Made by a program: the position numbers and the translations under genes. From Myoxocephalus aenaeus (Eukaryota > Chordata > Actinopteri > Perciformes > Cottidae): a stretch of DNA of 64,000 nt. Positions 1 through 38,506 of this stretch are shown here, one piece after another. The stretch covers positions 48,501 to 112,500 of the forward strand of contig JBAMJR010000517.1 in NCBI GenBank assembly GCA_038501785.1. Direction: 5' to 3'. The notes under the pieces are model-generated. The model worked only from the letters and a program-made list of their open reading frames with translations, did no database searches and was not told the origin of the DNA. How positions within the stretch are numbered: the stretch's first letter is position 1; every line of letters begins with the position of its first letter.

Positions 1-252
1 AATAGAGACAGAGAGAGACAATAGAGACAATAGAGACAGATGAGACAATAGAGACAGAGAGAGACAATAGAGACAGAGAGAGACAGACAGAGACAGACGG
101 AGACAGACGAGACAATAGAGACAGACGGAGACAATAGAGACAGACGGAGACAGAGACAATAGAGACAGACAGACAGTAGAGACAGACAGAGACAATAGAG
201 ACAGACAGAGACAGTAGAGACCAATGATGACAATAGAGACAGACAGAAACAG
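1..252. repeat. GAGACA-rich tandem repeat
   Basis: This purine-rich degenerate tandem repeat is built from GAGACA, GACAGA and CAATAGA words. It begins at the window edge, so its full length is unknown. It lies in an intron of the RhoGAP gene that follows. The rest of that intron, to 690, is AT-rich and shows nothing recognisable. Confidence 0.85.
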
Positions 253-690
253 GGTGATATACAACAAAGGTCCTCCGGCCAGGTTTGAATGCTGTCCCCA
301 TCAAGGCGCTGTCTCTCTTTGCATCCTCGGTTTGCTCCCATGTTGTTTTTTCTTTATTTTAAATTTATTTTGGTAAAACAGTCTTCCTAATGTCTAACAA
401 TTATTAGCAGAGAGAAATAAATTTATTGTATTCCAGTTTTGGGTCTTTCAGAGCATTTCTTTTTGCTGTATTAATATAATTTCAACAAATATAACAAAAC
501 ATTTGTTACCAAACCTATCTTTAAATCTCACATCGAATACAATGAAACTCCTTCTGCCCCCTGGTGGACAAACGATGACACACCTGTACATGAGGGAGCT
601 TTCTGCTTACTGATTGAAGTCAGTTTGTGTTGAGTTTCCATTTTTTTGTCCATGAAACACCACAGAAACATTGTTTATTTGTGCTTGCAG

Positions 691-3221
691 GTCTGGATGC
701 TGACGGGATCTACAGAGTTAGTGGAAATCTGGCAACAATCCAGAAGCTTCGCTTCATTGTGGATCAGGGTCAGTTCAACATGTTGTTGTTGACACGCTCT
801 GATTCAACTGATGAAAAGATGATCATTTTCCAAGTTGCACAATGTTCCTAATGAATATATCCATTAACAGTCTTCTCACATTGGACGCTGATAACAAATA
901 AATGCTGATGAAGGATTTTCTAGTTGTGTTCATCACTCATTCTATAGTCAAGCATGTGTTTTACCTTTTAAAAATTTAGCCAAAATCAATACTTTTTCCT
1001 CGTGGTTAGGAAACATGTTTATGTTTGATTTTGAAGCTTTATACTATCAGCTTCTATTTTTCTTCATTAGTCGTGTTTTTATTGCCTCATATATCTTCCA
1101 ACAAAATATATGAAAACAATAAACTCAAATACCGATGAGAATAAGTTCGTATTTGATTTATTTAATCTGGAAGTGATAATATGTTTTCATTTTGTGTGAG
1201 ATTTTGAGGCTTAAGTTAGTATTACAATATTTAGTGGTCAGAGTTTTGGAAAGTCATATTTTTTATGTGAAAAAGGAGCCAATGCAAAAGTAAAATACTG
1301 AACCAGATGAATCTGATCCCACATGTTGGCTTCATGAGGGTACACATTTTCATATTCATGTTTGAATGGAGGTAAACACTAAAGGATTCTTACTCTGCTC
1401 TGCCTCCTAGAGGAGGACCTGGACCTGGACCAGAGTCAGTGGGAGGACATCCACGTCGTCACTGGGGCCCTCAAATTGTTTTTCCGCGAGCTGCCCGAGC
1501 CGCTGTTCCCCTTCAGGTTCTTCCAGCCGTTTGTGGAGGCCATCAGTGAGTCAAAAAAAAACAATCTAAACTGAAATGTCAACAAAAAAAATCACAGCCT
1601 GTCTCAATCTGTAGCCTTCTGTTACCCAGAAGTAATCTTTTGTTCAATAATAGTACTTATAACTGTATACATACACATTACTTTCAACCAGGAGGCCAAT
1701 CTATGAGACTGATCTTGTTCCAAAGTGTTGAGTTATTTTGAGGGCAATAGATAGTTAAAATAAAATATGAAATGTACAGTACAGTACTAAAGTACACATG
1801 TTAAACATGTCATCCCACAATACAATACACACGTAAACTGCGTTTCTATATGGACATTTAACTGAAATATTATACACATCTTGAATTAAAATACTATATG
1901 CATGTTAAAGATATTAGACTACAGAAAAATACTTTCATTAAACGACTGCTGCTGTTTTTTCTCTTACAGAGATTAAAGAATCCAAACTCAAGGTTCAGGC
2001 TGTGAAAAAACTGATCAAGGAACTGCCAAAACCCAACCAGGACACCATGAAGTTGCTCTTCAGCCACCTGCACAGGTGAGCCTTCGTACCGGAATCGCAC
2101 CTGAAGGCTAAACACATACCATTTAAAGTTAGCAGAACTGATGACCCTGTCCAATGTGACTTCACACACCACCTCTGATGTTATGAGGCATTTATATCTT
2201 TAACTGGTCCCTTTACATTACCTTCTCAAAGAGAGCGCTGGGGTAATAATAATAACAATAATAATACACAGGAAGGGTTACAGGTCATTAAGGGGACTTC
2301 AACACTATTTAGACTTGAACAAACCTGAAGCCAACACCAGCTGTACACGTTTAAGAGTGTGAAGACCTTAACTGAAAACAACAATACATAATAATTAGTG
2401 GGAAACCCAGCAGTGGTCCTACAAGCATTTTTTTTCTCACAAATCTTCAATGACTGTATGATTGAAGTAAAGCCCTCACACCATACTCGTTGTTGTAAGA
2501 GTGCAGTTGTTTACACTATGAACCCCCGAACCTGAGAATGATGAGACCAACAAAGACGCTCCAACCTTTTTGATACAATTTACAATGTTCATATTTAAAA
2601 ACAAATGTTAAGTACTGCTCCTACATGTCTCCTCCAAACTGAACAATTTGCTTTCAAATGATAAAACACAACGTAGCACATGTGTAGGCTATATTGTCGG
2701 CTTTATGTTGAAGTATGTCATATACAGGTAGTCAGGGGAATAACCCGCTCTGGAATTAAGTGTTTTATCAGTCAAATGACATTAAGCCTAAAGCCTTGTG
2801 GCTTTCTTAATGACATATCAAAGTTGATCTGACAGTAATTTACAGCAAAACACCCAACGATGCTGCAACAAAGGGCAAAGCGGCAAGTTGGTTTTAATAT
2901 TGCAAAATACTTCTGTTTCGATAAAAATAAATAAAAGCCTTTAAGCCCATGACTTTTCCTGTATGTGTGTTTTTGATTTAAAATGTAAACTCTTCCCATG
3001 TTTCCCTTTAGTTACTGTTCAATCTGTTGTTTTTCAGAGTTCTATACTTTTCCAGAAAGAACCTGATGTCAACTCAGGGCATCGGTATCGTGTTCGGGCC
3101 TACGCTGATGTGGCCTGAGCTGGACGCAGGAAACATGGCCTTCAACATGGTCTACCAGAACCAGATTGTGGAGTTCATCCTCATCGAGAGCCAAGAACTC
3201 TTCAACCTGGACAGGAAGTAA
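691..3221 (+). CDS. arhgap15: Rho GTPase-activating protein, ARHGAP15-like, 3' part (RhoGAP domain)
   Basis: Four exons are visible: 691-768, 1411-1545, 1970-2075 and 3038-3221 (stop 3219-3221). All have AG/GT borders and compatible phases. They encode most of a RhoGAP domain, which speeds GTP hydrolysis by Rho-family GTPases. The arginine finger lies in GIYRVSG of the first exon. Later come QWEDIHVVTGALK, FFRELPEPLFP, LMSTQGIGIVFGPTL and VYQNQIVEF, typical of the ARHGAP9/12/15/27 group. Words such as NLATIQKLRFIV and KNLMSTQ fit ARHGAP15 best from memory. The nearby KIF5C- and EPC2-like genes agree, since ARHGAP15 and KIF5C share a region in mammals. The first visible exon begins in mid-codon (phase 2), so the start of the domain and all upstream domains are off the left edge. 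The protein ends about 10 residues after the domain. The introns at 769-1410, 1546-1969 and 2076-3037 are AT-rich with nothing recognised. ARHGAP12 or ARHGAP27 identity is less likely. Confidence 0.88.
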
Positions 3222-3335
3222 AGTGTCCGGAGGTGGACTCGTATCATCAAAGCTGGAAGTCATCAAATTCCTTCAGAAATAGTATTGTTTGAAAAGAAAA
3301 CAGAGGCAGCGCCGGGTTGTGACTGGACTGTAAAC

Positions 3336-3341
3336 AATAAA
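3336..3341 (+). terminator. Polyadenylation signal AATAAA of the RhoGAP gene
   Basis: A canonical AATAAA lies 115 nt after the stop codon. It is the first such hexamer after the stop and would give a short 3' UTR. Its use is inferred. Confidence 0.5.
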
Positions 3342-3886
3342 CAGATTATTTCTTATCCGAACAAAGTTTGAAGAACATATTTTTTTAATTAACACAAACA
3401 CATCAATAATTATAATTTTAGTTTGAAGATATTATAGATTCACTTTAGAGATCTAAAAATATAGGATACCCCAAAGAATAAGGTAAAACACAGTGCAGCA
3501 GTATATGTATTATGTACAGCAGTATATACTTGACTTGAATACACCAAACAATTATATATTTTTAAAGTAATAATACATTTACAGGGGTATAATTATAAGG
3601 TAAAACTGTGTATTTATAATACAGTATATAACAGTGACTTTATAACATACAACATGGTCTTTATGAAATACATAGGCATATTTATGAATTACAGGGGTAA
3701 AGATACAAAGATTGATTGCTCCAAAGATGCTCATATCCATTGACTACAATGGTTAACATAAGGAAATAATTCAAAATACTGCCAAAGATGCAGTTTTGAG
3801 ATACAATTGTGAAAGTGAAAGTGTGTTCTCTGGTCTCAACAGTTAACTATGTGTGTTGCTCTGCTGGCTGTGCTTTCTATCTCCAG
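3342..3886. other. AT-rich intergenic sequence, nothing recognised
   Basis: I see no coding, RNA or transposon feature here. It starts the convergent intergenic region between the RhoGAP gene (+) and the kinesin gene (-). Confidence 0.6.
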
Positions 3887-4103
3887 GGTTGGGGTTAGGC
3901 AGACCGGACACATCAGCCCAGTGTGACCCATGTCTTTGGGTTGGGGTTAGGCAGACCGGACACATCAGCCCAGTGTGACCCATGTCTTTGGGTTGGGGGT
4001 TAGGCAGACCGGACACATCAGCCCAGTGTGACCCATGTCTTTGGGTTGGGGTTAGGCAGACCGGACACATCAGCCCAGTGTGACCCATGTCTTTGGGTTA
4101 GGG
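3887..4103. repeat. 52-bp minisatellite, about 4 copies
   Basis: Four nearly identical units of about 52 bp each carry GGTTGGGGTTAGGC followed by an ACCGGACACATCAGCC block. The G-rich GGGTTAGG words resemble telomeric sequence by chance only, since the rest of the unit is complex. Confidence 0.9.
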
Positions 4104-4404
4104 CTTTTGGATCAATAAATCACTTTATTTGGGAAGAATACCTGTGTGTCTGCCATTTCTTTCCCAGTTTTAGAGCCGGACTGTGACAAATGATTATAAT
4201 GAGATCTGATTGACATATTACGATATAAAAAAACATATTGGTTGTATGAACTAAGATAAACCTTAAAGCTCTACAATTATTCATAAGATTATACATGTTT
4301 TACACCCTCCTGTGAAAGATTATTTCTTGAACCGTTACATGTTTCTAACACATAAATGTTCACTAGTGTAAACAGTTAACTGTTTCTAACACGTAATGAT
4401 ATAT

Positions 4405-4845
4405 CCTCTTTTGCCCTTTAGCTCTCACTTTTGCCCTTTTTCTCCTCTTTTGCCCTTTATCTCCTCGTTTGCCCTTTATCTCCCTCTTTAGGCCTTTAGC
4501 TCCCTCTTTAGGCCTTTATCTCCTCTTTTGCCCTTTATCTCACTCTTTAGGCCTTTATCTCCCTCTTTTGCCCTTTATCTCCCTCTTTAGGCCTTTATCT
4601 CCCTCTTTTGCCCTTTATCTCCTCGTTTGCCCTTTATGGGTTAGGGTTCCTCTTTAGGCCTTTATCTCCCTCTTTAGCCCTTTAGCTCCCTCTTTAGGCC
4701 TTTATCTCCTCTTTTGCCCTTTATCTTCTCTTTAGCCCTTTAGCTCCCTCTTTAGGCCTTTATCTCCTCTTTTTCCCTTTCCCCCCTCTTTAGGCCTTTA
4801 TCTCCCTCTTTTGCCCTTTAGCTCCCTCTTTAGCCCTTTAGCCTT
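4405..4845. repeat. Pyrimidine-rich tandem repeat (CCCTTTAGCTCCCTCTTTAGG type)
   Basis: Degenerate units of about 17-18 bp alternate TTTGCCCTTTATCTCC and TTTAGGCCTTTAGCTCCC forms. The + strand is almost purely pyrimidine apart from single A and G positions. Sparse relics of the unit continue to about 5060. Confidence 0.85.
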
Positions 4846-5637
4846 TGAGGTGTTGTAAATTAGCTCAACACTGCATCTGTTTTTTCTGCATAGATGTATG
4901 TTATAAATTCTAATGTTACTGTGATGTCCATATCAAATAAATAAAGTCAAAGCTCCCTTATTTGGCCTTTAGCTCCCCCTTTTGCGCTTTAGCTCACTCT
5001 CAAACCAGGTGATCCCTTCCAGCTGCTGGAACTGTGTCCCAGCTACAACTCTTTTAGCCTTTAGTCCTGTAATCTTGCTCAACATGTGTGTAGATCATCT
5101 CATAAATGTGTCCGTCACCTAAGATTTTGTTTTTACTCTAAGATTGAATATCTCAGCCTCTTTTTTTTAAGGTTTAGGGATTGTTATATCTGACCACTGA
5201 CACTTTATATTTGATATCCTGTTCCCCTGTCGCGTTATTAGACAGTGCTGCAGGTGGGCCGAATGAAATGACAAAAAGACAAACTACAAATTTTCTTTGA
5301 GATGCTAAAAAACTACCCAATTCAATGGCAGCGGGGACAAAATACTTTTAGATGTAATATCAAACAACTGCCATAGACTCAAAATCCAATATTACTCCAA
5401 CTGGCAAGACTATTCCTGACCCATCCACAGTAACTCGTGGAAACGTGCACACAGTGAAATAAAGCCTCTATCCGAATAGACAGCCGGGAAGCTCTTTGAG
5501 GGTCCGGGGCTTTGCCCAATAGCTCCTCTGCAGTGCACAGATGACAAACTGGCACTTCTCCAGCTCCCACTCTACGCTCCATACTGGGTCCAAGTGGATA
5601 CTTGAAGCCAGTGACCCTCTACAGAGTTGTTGAAAGC
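4846..5637. other. Intergenic sequence, nothing recognised
   Basis: Apart from scattered relics of the preceding pyrimidine repeat near 4955-5060, no gene or mobile element is recognised here. Confidence 0.5.
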
Positions 5638-5878
5638 GTCTGTAGCTCATGGGGAGAGAGATCGTCCTGAAACCACAAGGTAGCCGGTTGGATCCCTGGT
5701 CTCCCCATAGTCTCAGAGTCCTTGAGCACTGAACCCCCAGTCGCCTCACTAGGGGCTCACTAGGGGCCTCACTAGGGGCCTCACTAGGGGCCCACTGCTC
5801 CATATTACTAAGGATGGGTAAAATGCAAAGAATATATTTCCCCTTGTGGGACAAAAAAGGGATTTAAAATGAAAAAGC
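5638..5878 (+). mobile_element. tRNA-derived SINE
   Basis: The head resembles a tRNA-type RNA polymerase III promoter: an A-box-like TAGCTCATGGGG near 5643 and a B box GGTTGGATCCC at 5686-5696. The body has the fish SINE phrases CTTGAGCACTGAACCCCCAG and GATGGGTAAAATGCAAAGAA, and a tail ending near GGGATTTAAAATG. An internal CTCACTAGGGGCC motif is repeated three to four times, a local expansion within the body. It is one of at least two SINE-related sequences here; the other tail is near 28486. Confidence 0.8.
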
Positions 5879-6956
5879 TCAAGACTCAGCTCTTTACTTT
5901 AGCTTTTGAAGTCCATAATTTGTGACTCCTCAACGCATATTAGTTTTGTATTAGGCTACTCATTGATTTGATCTTGATCTCTGCTTGTATCTGAATGTTT
6001 TGGTTGTCTGCTCTGTTGGAAAGCACTTTGGTCAGCTTATTTTGTAGATGTGCCATAGAAATACATTTGATTTGATTAATGTCAACAGTAAATGTTTCGT
6101 AACAATTAACTCATTAAATACATGTTTTATCATGGGCTGTGGATTAGTTTGTACTTGTAAGCAATACATGCTTTGTTGCGCATCAAAAATTAATAAAGCT
6201 TTTGAAACATTGTGAATACAAATAACTAACTACTGACAGTGTGTTATAAACCATTTCTTACTAGTTTTTAGAGTGGTTTTAAATGCTAAAAAAAAGGGAA
6301 GGAGTCAAAGTAATGTGTATTAACCATCAATCCAGCAGAAAAAATGATGTACTTACATTCACTTCCTGTTGCTCATTTACACATATGGAAGGCAGCTGTT
6401 GTCAATATTAACTTCTTTTCCGCATATTCTAATCATAGTGGTGAAGCGAGCACTTTGATGATTACAACCATCATTTTAGGTTTCTGTCAACATAATAATA
6501 CAATAACACAGTAACTGAACTACAGTTTAATAACACATCAAGCACACAGAACACTGACTGTGCTTATCAGAAGAATGTTCAGTTACAACACTCAGAAGAA
6601 AACACTTTGCACCATAGACAGTTTACACAGATAGAAACAACTGAGCTGACGAATACTGTCTCAACAAAGTAAAACAAGAAATCCATTTAATAAATCTATA
6701 AAAACAACACTGGAATAAATATGAATTATAAAAAAAAAAAAACACAACATCAGGTTGATAAAACATTCAGTCCAGGAAAAATAAAAACCTCATAAAATGT
6801 TAGGAATAATAAAAAATTATTTACATCAACATACGGTTTACAAATCAATTGATAGGGCAATATGAAGTTAAAAATGATTTGGCAAACCATAACTTCGGTT
6901 TTATTTTTATTCATATATTTATTGTATTTCACTTAGGGCTGTGCGGTATACCGGTA
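5879..6956. other. AT-rich intergenic sequence, nothing recognised
   Basis: No coding potential or repeat family was recognised. The last 30 bases before 6957 (a GGGCTGTGCGGTATACCGG phrase) may belong to an older element in which the next feature is nested. Confidence 0.5.
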
Positions 6957-8193
6957 TGCTGGGTAAAGCCCGCCCATTCAGTCGCACAGGAAGACTCTGG
7001 GTGCATCCCAAGTCTCTAAATTGCATCCCCGTTTCCCTCACTTGCGTCTTTTCCTTGCGTCTTAGTCCCTCCCACCAGGGATGCATAGAGAGACGCAAGG
7101 AAACCAAGCGAGGAGAGAAGACGCAAGGAAATATGTTTTAAGAGACATGAGACGTCCTTTCCTCTGATGCGTCACGTGAAGCGACGTCGGTTTCTGATGA
7201 CTGCAGCCGCCTGACAGCTGATCACATCTGATCAGCTGTCAATCGCTTTAACAGCTGATGAGTTTTGTCCGAGAGTTTTTAGCGAACATTCCAATAAAAA
7301 TACACTTAAAATATTGATAAAAATGATCGTATGTTTTCAGTTGATTTAATGGTGTTATACTACTTATATTAATAAAGACAAAGTTATCATGAGTGTCAGA
7401 GTGGAGATGTTTTCTCTGTCGTCTGTTACCGTTTAATAAACTGCATTGAGTATTTATATACTGTGATGTGTATTTATACACAGTGTGTGTATTTATATAC
7501 TGTGATGTGTCCTGCTTATACGCGCAGGATTCTACCGGCGGAATGAGTCTTATTTATTTATTTATTATTTACGTCGGTATGTTTTGAAATTCTGATTGTG
7601 ACATCATTATAAAATAACCCACAATATAAATATAGTTTCTCTTCATTACGTGTTGTAAAAAGTGTTTCCTCTCTCCAGCTCTCTGATTTTAATTACATAC
7701 ATAATAAAAGTTATTGAGGGAAACAACTGATCAAATCTTTGAAGACATGTTTGTGGTCCTTTTGTTGTTCAGACCTACTATGAACATATTTTAACCAGAT
7801 GGTGAATAAGAAAACAGATGTAATATATAACTTGAGTTTAATCTGTGATGTCTTCACTCTGGTATTAAACTCCAACATCAGTCCGCTCAGCTGCAGCGTC
7901 CAATCACATAACAGATGAACAGTGAGGGGGCGTGTCTAGCGTTAAAACACTTCCTGGAAGCCTGCTCTCAGGGCTCCTCGATCATGGCTCCTCCGATTTC
8001 CCTCCTCGCTCCTCGATCCTCGCTCCTCAGAGCAGAATAAGAGCTTTGGGACGGCCGTCAAGATGGCGGCGCAGAACCACTTCCGGTTCAATCGAGGAGC
8101 GAGGAGCGAGGAGCGAGGAAACGACAATTTAGAGACTTGGGATGCACCCTCTGTCTCTTCCTGTGCGACTGAATGGGTGGGCTTTACCCAGCA
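6957..8193. mobile_element. Non-autonomous DNA transposon with about 66-bp terminal inverted repeats
   Basis: Bases 6957-7022 and 8126-8193 are imperfect inverted repeats of each other. They share TGCTGGGTAAAGCCC, CATTCAGTCGCACAGGAAG and GGTGCATCCCAAGTCTC. The interior is about 1.1 kb with no transposase frame. It includes short GC-rich subrepeats near 7975-8120 (GAGGAGC words). I could not define the target duplication, so the superfamily is unassigned. Confidence 0.7.
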
Positions 8194-8676
8194 TGCAGTT
8201 TGGCGGTGAATTTATTTTAAACCATAACTAAAGTTATATCCCTGACACGTAAGTAGCTCAGACCGCTGCGCCCTCAGCTGTGACTGTGAGCATTAGATGA
8301 TGCTGCCTGCCATAGAGCGACCCTTACGGCAGTAGTAGCCACACTTTCAAAATTTCTTGCGAAATTTTCTAGTTAAACTTGTTATTTAACAAATCAAACT
8401 GAATTAACTTAGTCAGAACAAACAGACATGGAGCACCAAATCTTTTCTTTTTGAAAAACCAAAGACAGAGCTGACGAGGGAATAAGCACTTGCTGGCTTT
8501 TAAGGTGGAATGGCTCTTAAGGTGGAATGGCTGTTAAGGTGGGAAGTTGTTGAAACAAGGAGTCTGGTTCCAGTAAAGGCAGAGTGGTAAAGGCAGAGTT
8601 CAGAAATGTAAAAACACACAGAAAAGGAAAATCATCTGGCGTTGTCTTCCACCTGTGAAGATAGGAAGTGATACAC

Positions 8677-8790
<114 letters not shown>

Positions 8791-8800
8791 ATGTGCATAA

Positions 8801-9080
8801 AGAAGAATCGGCTATTCAGCTGAAACCCTTAACTTTGCTAAAATACTCTTTGCTTTATAAAAATTAATCAAAGTTTCTCTTATTATAGTGAAGAGTGTAT
8901 TCTGTCGAAAGCAAATATGTGTGTTAAGCTGTGTTAAAGAAGGAGGTCATTAGAATCGACCTTTCAGCTGGAACCCTTAATATTGCTTTATAAGATGAAA
9001 TCAAGTTCCTCGTGTTATCTCAAAGAGTGTGTCCTGCTGATATTGGCCGTGTGTTAAACTGTGATAAGAGATGAGGTCAT
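8801..9080. repeat. Two diverged tandem copies of a roughly 135-bp unit
   Basis: Bases from about 8805 to 8960 and from 8960 to 9080 share, in order, TTCAGCTG.AACCCTTAA, TTTGCTTTATAA, GAAGAGTGT.TTCTG and GTGTTAA.CTGTG...GAGGTCATT. The two copies have diverged. They lie directly upstream of an unrecognised reading frame and could be part of an unknown retroelement. Confidence 0.55.
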
Positions 9081-9492
9081 TGAGCAACTGGTGGCAGGAG
9101 GAGAGGGCGGCGAGGACTCAGCCCAGCGAGAGAATAAAGAGAATAAAAAGGGATTACGACGCGGGACACTGTCCAGGACTCCGCTGAGGACAAGAGAACA
9201 TCGTCCGGGACAAACATGGGAGAACTTCGTCTCTGCTCACGGACCAGAGGACCCTGATCAGCGAGACTTGGGAGACGGAGATCCTCTTCCCCCGCTGCCC
9301 ACAAAGGATGAAGGTGTACGGAGTCAAGAGGATCGCGGACAGGCTTTGTGTTCCTCACAGGAGGCAGGAGTCTACGCCGGCGAAGGCTTCTTCTCCTACC
9401 CCTCAAAGGATTCATTTCACAAAAAGGACTTTTACCCAGTCTCGGCTAAGCAGGAATTTTATGTTTTATTTCATGTTATGACTAAGCGGTAA
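9061..9492 (+). other. Unrecognised 143-codon reading frame
   Basis: An open frame of 143 codons runs through GC-richer sequence with high Glu, Arg and Gly content, and is followed about 45 bp later by AATAAA. I recognise no domain. The ATG lies at the end of the diverged tandem unit, and the frame sits where the kif5c 3' UTR could run in antisense. It may be the remnant of a mobile element or a chance frame. I would not call it a gene without transcript or homology evidence. Confidence 0.25.
9465..9470 (-). terminator. Candidate polyadenylation signal for kif5c
   Basis: On the - strand this reads AATAAA, about 550 nt after the kif5c stop codon. The hexamer is visible; its use is inferred. 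Other copies further left could be used instead. Confidence 0.25.
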
Positions 9493-9607
9493 TGTAATCA
9501 AATGTAGTCACGCTGTTGCTATGCCCCTGCTCATGCAATAAATATTTAATCTGCATTTAAACCCCCCTAACCCTAACCCAGTTCTGGAAGTTTGTCATAT
9601 AAAAGTA

Positions 9608-9617
9608 ATATATATAG

Positions 9618-9678
<61 letters not shown>

Positions 9679-10003
9679 GTGTGGTTGCTGACGTGGTTGA
9701 TGTGGTTATTAACGTGGTTGATGTGGTTATTAACATGGTTGGTGTGGTTGCTGACGTGGTTGATGTGTTTGCTGACGTGGTTGATGTGGTTATTAACGTG
9801 GTTGATGTGGGTTGATGTGGTTATTAACGTGGTTGATGTGGTTATTAATGTGGTTGATGTGGTTGCTGACGTGGTTGATGTGGTTATTAACGTGGTTGAT
9901 GTGGTTATTAACATGGTTGGTGTGGTTGCTGACGTGGTTGATGTGGTTGCTGACGTGGTTGATGTGGTTATTAACGTGGTTGCTGTGATTGTGACTCACC
10001 TGT
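9608..10003. repeat. (TA)n followed by a GTTGATGTGGTTATTAAC minisatellite in the kif5c 3' UTR region
   Basis: A (TA)n run at 9608-9675 passes into about 18 degenerate 18-bp units (GTGGTTGATGTGGTTATTAA and GCTGAC forms). The array ends 18 bases short of the kif5c stop codon (10021-10023), so the start of the 3' UTR would be repeat sequence. Confidence 0.9.
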
Positions 10004-10020
10004 TGCTTACTTGACGTAGC

Positions 10021-36681
<26,661 letters not shown>

Positions 36682-37019
36682 CACGGCAGGAGACGGGAAG
36701 GAGGCAGGAGACGGGAGGCAGGAGGCAGGAGACAGGAGGCAGGAGACGGGAAGGAGACAGGAGATAGGAGATAGGAGACAGGAGGCAGGAGGCAGGACAC
36801 TCCTGGAGAACCAGCTTCACGCAGCGGCACACGGTGCAACGTCAGACCGGAAAAACTCCTCATCCGCCGGACAGAAAACCGCCCGCGCGCCGTTACAGGA
36901 GGAGGTTTCTTCATCAGGATGATGAACACTCCCTCCTGGACCACTGAGCCGCAGGGCATTCTGGGACATGGGGTCCTCCCTGTGGATTCATTCATCAGTT
37001 TTTATGACATATTACTACA
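36682..37019 (-). promoter_or_regulatory. kif5c: CpG-rich 5' UTR and probable core promoter of kif5c
   Basis: The 338 bp upstream of the kif5c ATG hold a polypyrimidine stretch in gene sense (CTCCTGCCTCCTGTC words), then CpG-rich sequence up to about 36910. No TATA box is evident. With the GC-rich exon 1 it looks like a CpG-island promoter. The transcription start is not defined. A Tc1-end palindrome begins at 37020 and limits how far the ancestral promoter can extend. Confidence 0.5.
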
Positions 37020-37106
37020 CATTGAAGCAACTGCCATGTGATTGGTTGATTAGATAATTGCATTAATGAGAAATTGAACAGGTGTTCCTAATAATCCTTT
37101 AGGTGA

Positions 37107-37156
<50 letters not shown>

Positions 37157-37271
37157 GTATATATATATATATATATATATACACTCACCTAAAGGATTAT
37201 TAGGAACACCTGTTCAATTTCTCATTAATGCAATTATCTAATCAACCAATCACATGGCAGTTGCTTCAATG
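37020..37271. repeat. Perfect 90-bp inverted repeat around an (AT)n spacer
   Basis: Bases 37020-37109 are the exact reverse complement of 37182-37271. Both are the terminal 90 bp of the same Tc1-like element, facing each other across 72 bp of mostly AT dinucleotides. The right arm belongs to the near-complete element that follows; the left arm is an isolated end of a second copy. It could extrude as a cruciform. Confidence 0.95.
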
Positions 37272-38397
37272 CATTTAGGGGTGTGGTCCTGGTCAAGACA
37301 ATCTCCTGAACTGCAAACTGAATGTCAGAATGGGAAAGAAAGGTGATTTAAGCAATTTTGAGCGTGGCATGGTTGTTGGTGCCAGACGGGCCGGTCTGAG
37401 TATTTCACAATCTGCTCAGTTACTGGGATTTTCACGCACAACCATTTCTAGGGTTTACAAAGAATGGTGTGAACAGGGAAAAACATCCAGTATGCGGCAG
37501 TCCTGTGGGCGAAAATGCCTTGTTGATGCTAGAGGTCAGAGGAGAACGGGCCGACTGATTCAAGCTGATAGAAGAGCAACTTTGACTGAAATAACCACTC
37601 GTTACAACCGAGGTATGCAGCAAAGCATTTGTGAAGCCACAACACGCACAACCTTGAGGCGGATGGGCTACAACAGCAGAAGACCCCACCGGGTACCACT
37701 CATCTCCACTACAAATAGGAACAAGAGGCTACAATTTGCAAGAGCTCACCAAAATTGGACAGTTGAAGACTGGAAAAATGTTGCCTGGTCTGATGAGTCT
37801 GGATTTCTGTTGAGACATTCAGATGGTAGAGTCAGAATTTGGCGTAAACAGAATGAGAACATGGATCCATCATGCCTTGTTACCACTGTGCAGGCTGGTG
37901 GTGGTGGTGTAATGGTGTGGGGGATGTTTTCTTGGCACACTTTAGGCCCCTTAGTGCCAATTGGGCATGGTTTAAATGCCACGGCCTACCTGAGCATTGT
38001 CTCTGACCATGTCCATCCCTTTATGGCCACCATGTACCCATCCTCTGATGGCTACTTCCAGCAGGATAATGCACCATGTCACAAAGCTCCAATCATTTCA
38101 AATTGGTTTCTTGAACATGACAATGAGTTCACTGTACTAAAATGGCCCCACAGTCACCAGATCTCAACCCAACAGAGCATCTTTGGGATGTGGTGGAACG
38201 GGAGCTTCGTGCCCTGGATGTGCATCCCACAAATCTCCATCAACTGCAAGATGCTATCCTATCAATATGGGCCAACATTTCTAAAGAATGCTTTCAGCAC
38301 CTTGTTGAATCAATGCCACGTAGAATTAAGGTGTTCTGAAGGCGAAAGGGGGTCAAACACAGTATTAGTATGGTGTTCCTAATAATCCTTTAGGTGA

Positions 38398-38400
<3 letters not shown>
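37182..38400 (+). mobile_element. Tc1-like transposon with perfect 29-bp terminal inverted repeats
   Basis: Bases 37182-37210 and 38372-38400 are perfect inverted repeats starting CACTCACCTAAAGG. The left end is preceded by TA, the expected Tc1/mariner target. The element is 1219 bp and carries a transposase frame with one break. It lies between the kif5c promoter and a LINE remnant, in AT-repeat sequence on both sides. Confidence 0.95.
37330..38339 (+). pseudogene. Tc1-like transposase, single frameshift
   Basis: The frame opens at ATG 37330 with a helix-turn-helix DNA-binding region (LSISQSAQLLGFSRTTISRV). The DDE catalytic core has AWSDES (first Asp), YFQQDNAPCH (second Asp) and PDLNPTEHLWD (Glu). 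The reading changes frame at the C run 38146-38149. The second part continues from about 38142 to a stop at 38339, ending RRIKVF. All three catalytic residues are present, but in two frames. The total length would be near the usual 340 residues. The single break lies at a homopolymer, so either a recent mutation or an assembly error is possible. Confidence 0.92.
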
Positions 38401-38401
<1 letters not shown>

Positions 38402-38443
<42 letters not shown>

Positions 38444-38506
38444 GTGTGTATAATAATAAAGCATTTTATTTGTAACGCACTTTTCATTCAAAAGAATTTC
38501 ACAGTG

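Noticed and set aside
3887..4103. Telomere-like GGGTTAGG blocks
   Set aside because: They are one part of a complex 52-bp unit repeated four times, not a (TTAGGG)n run.
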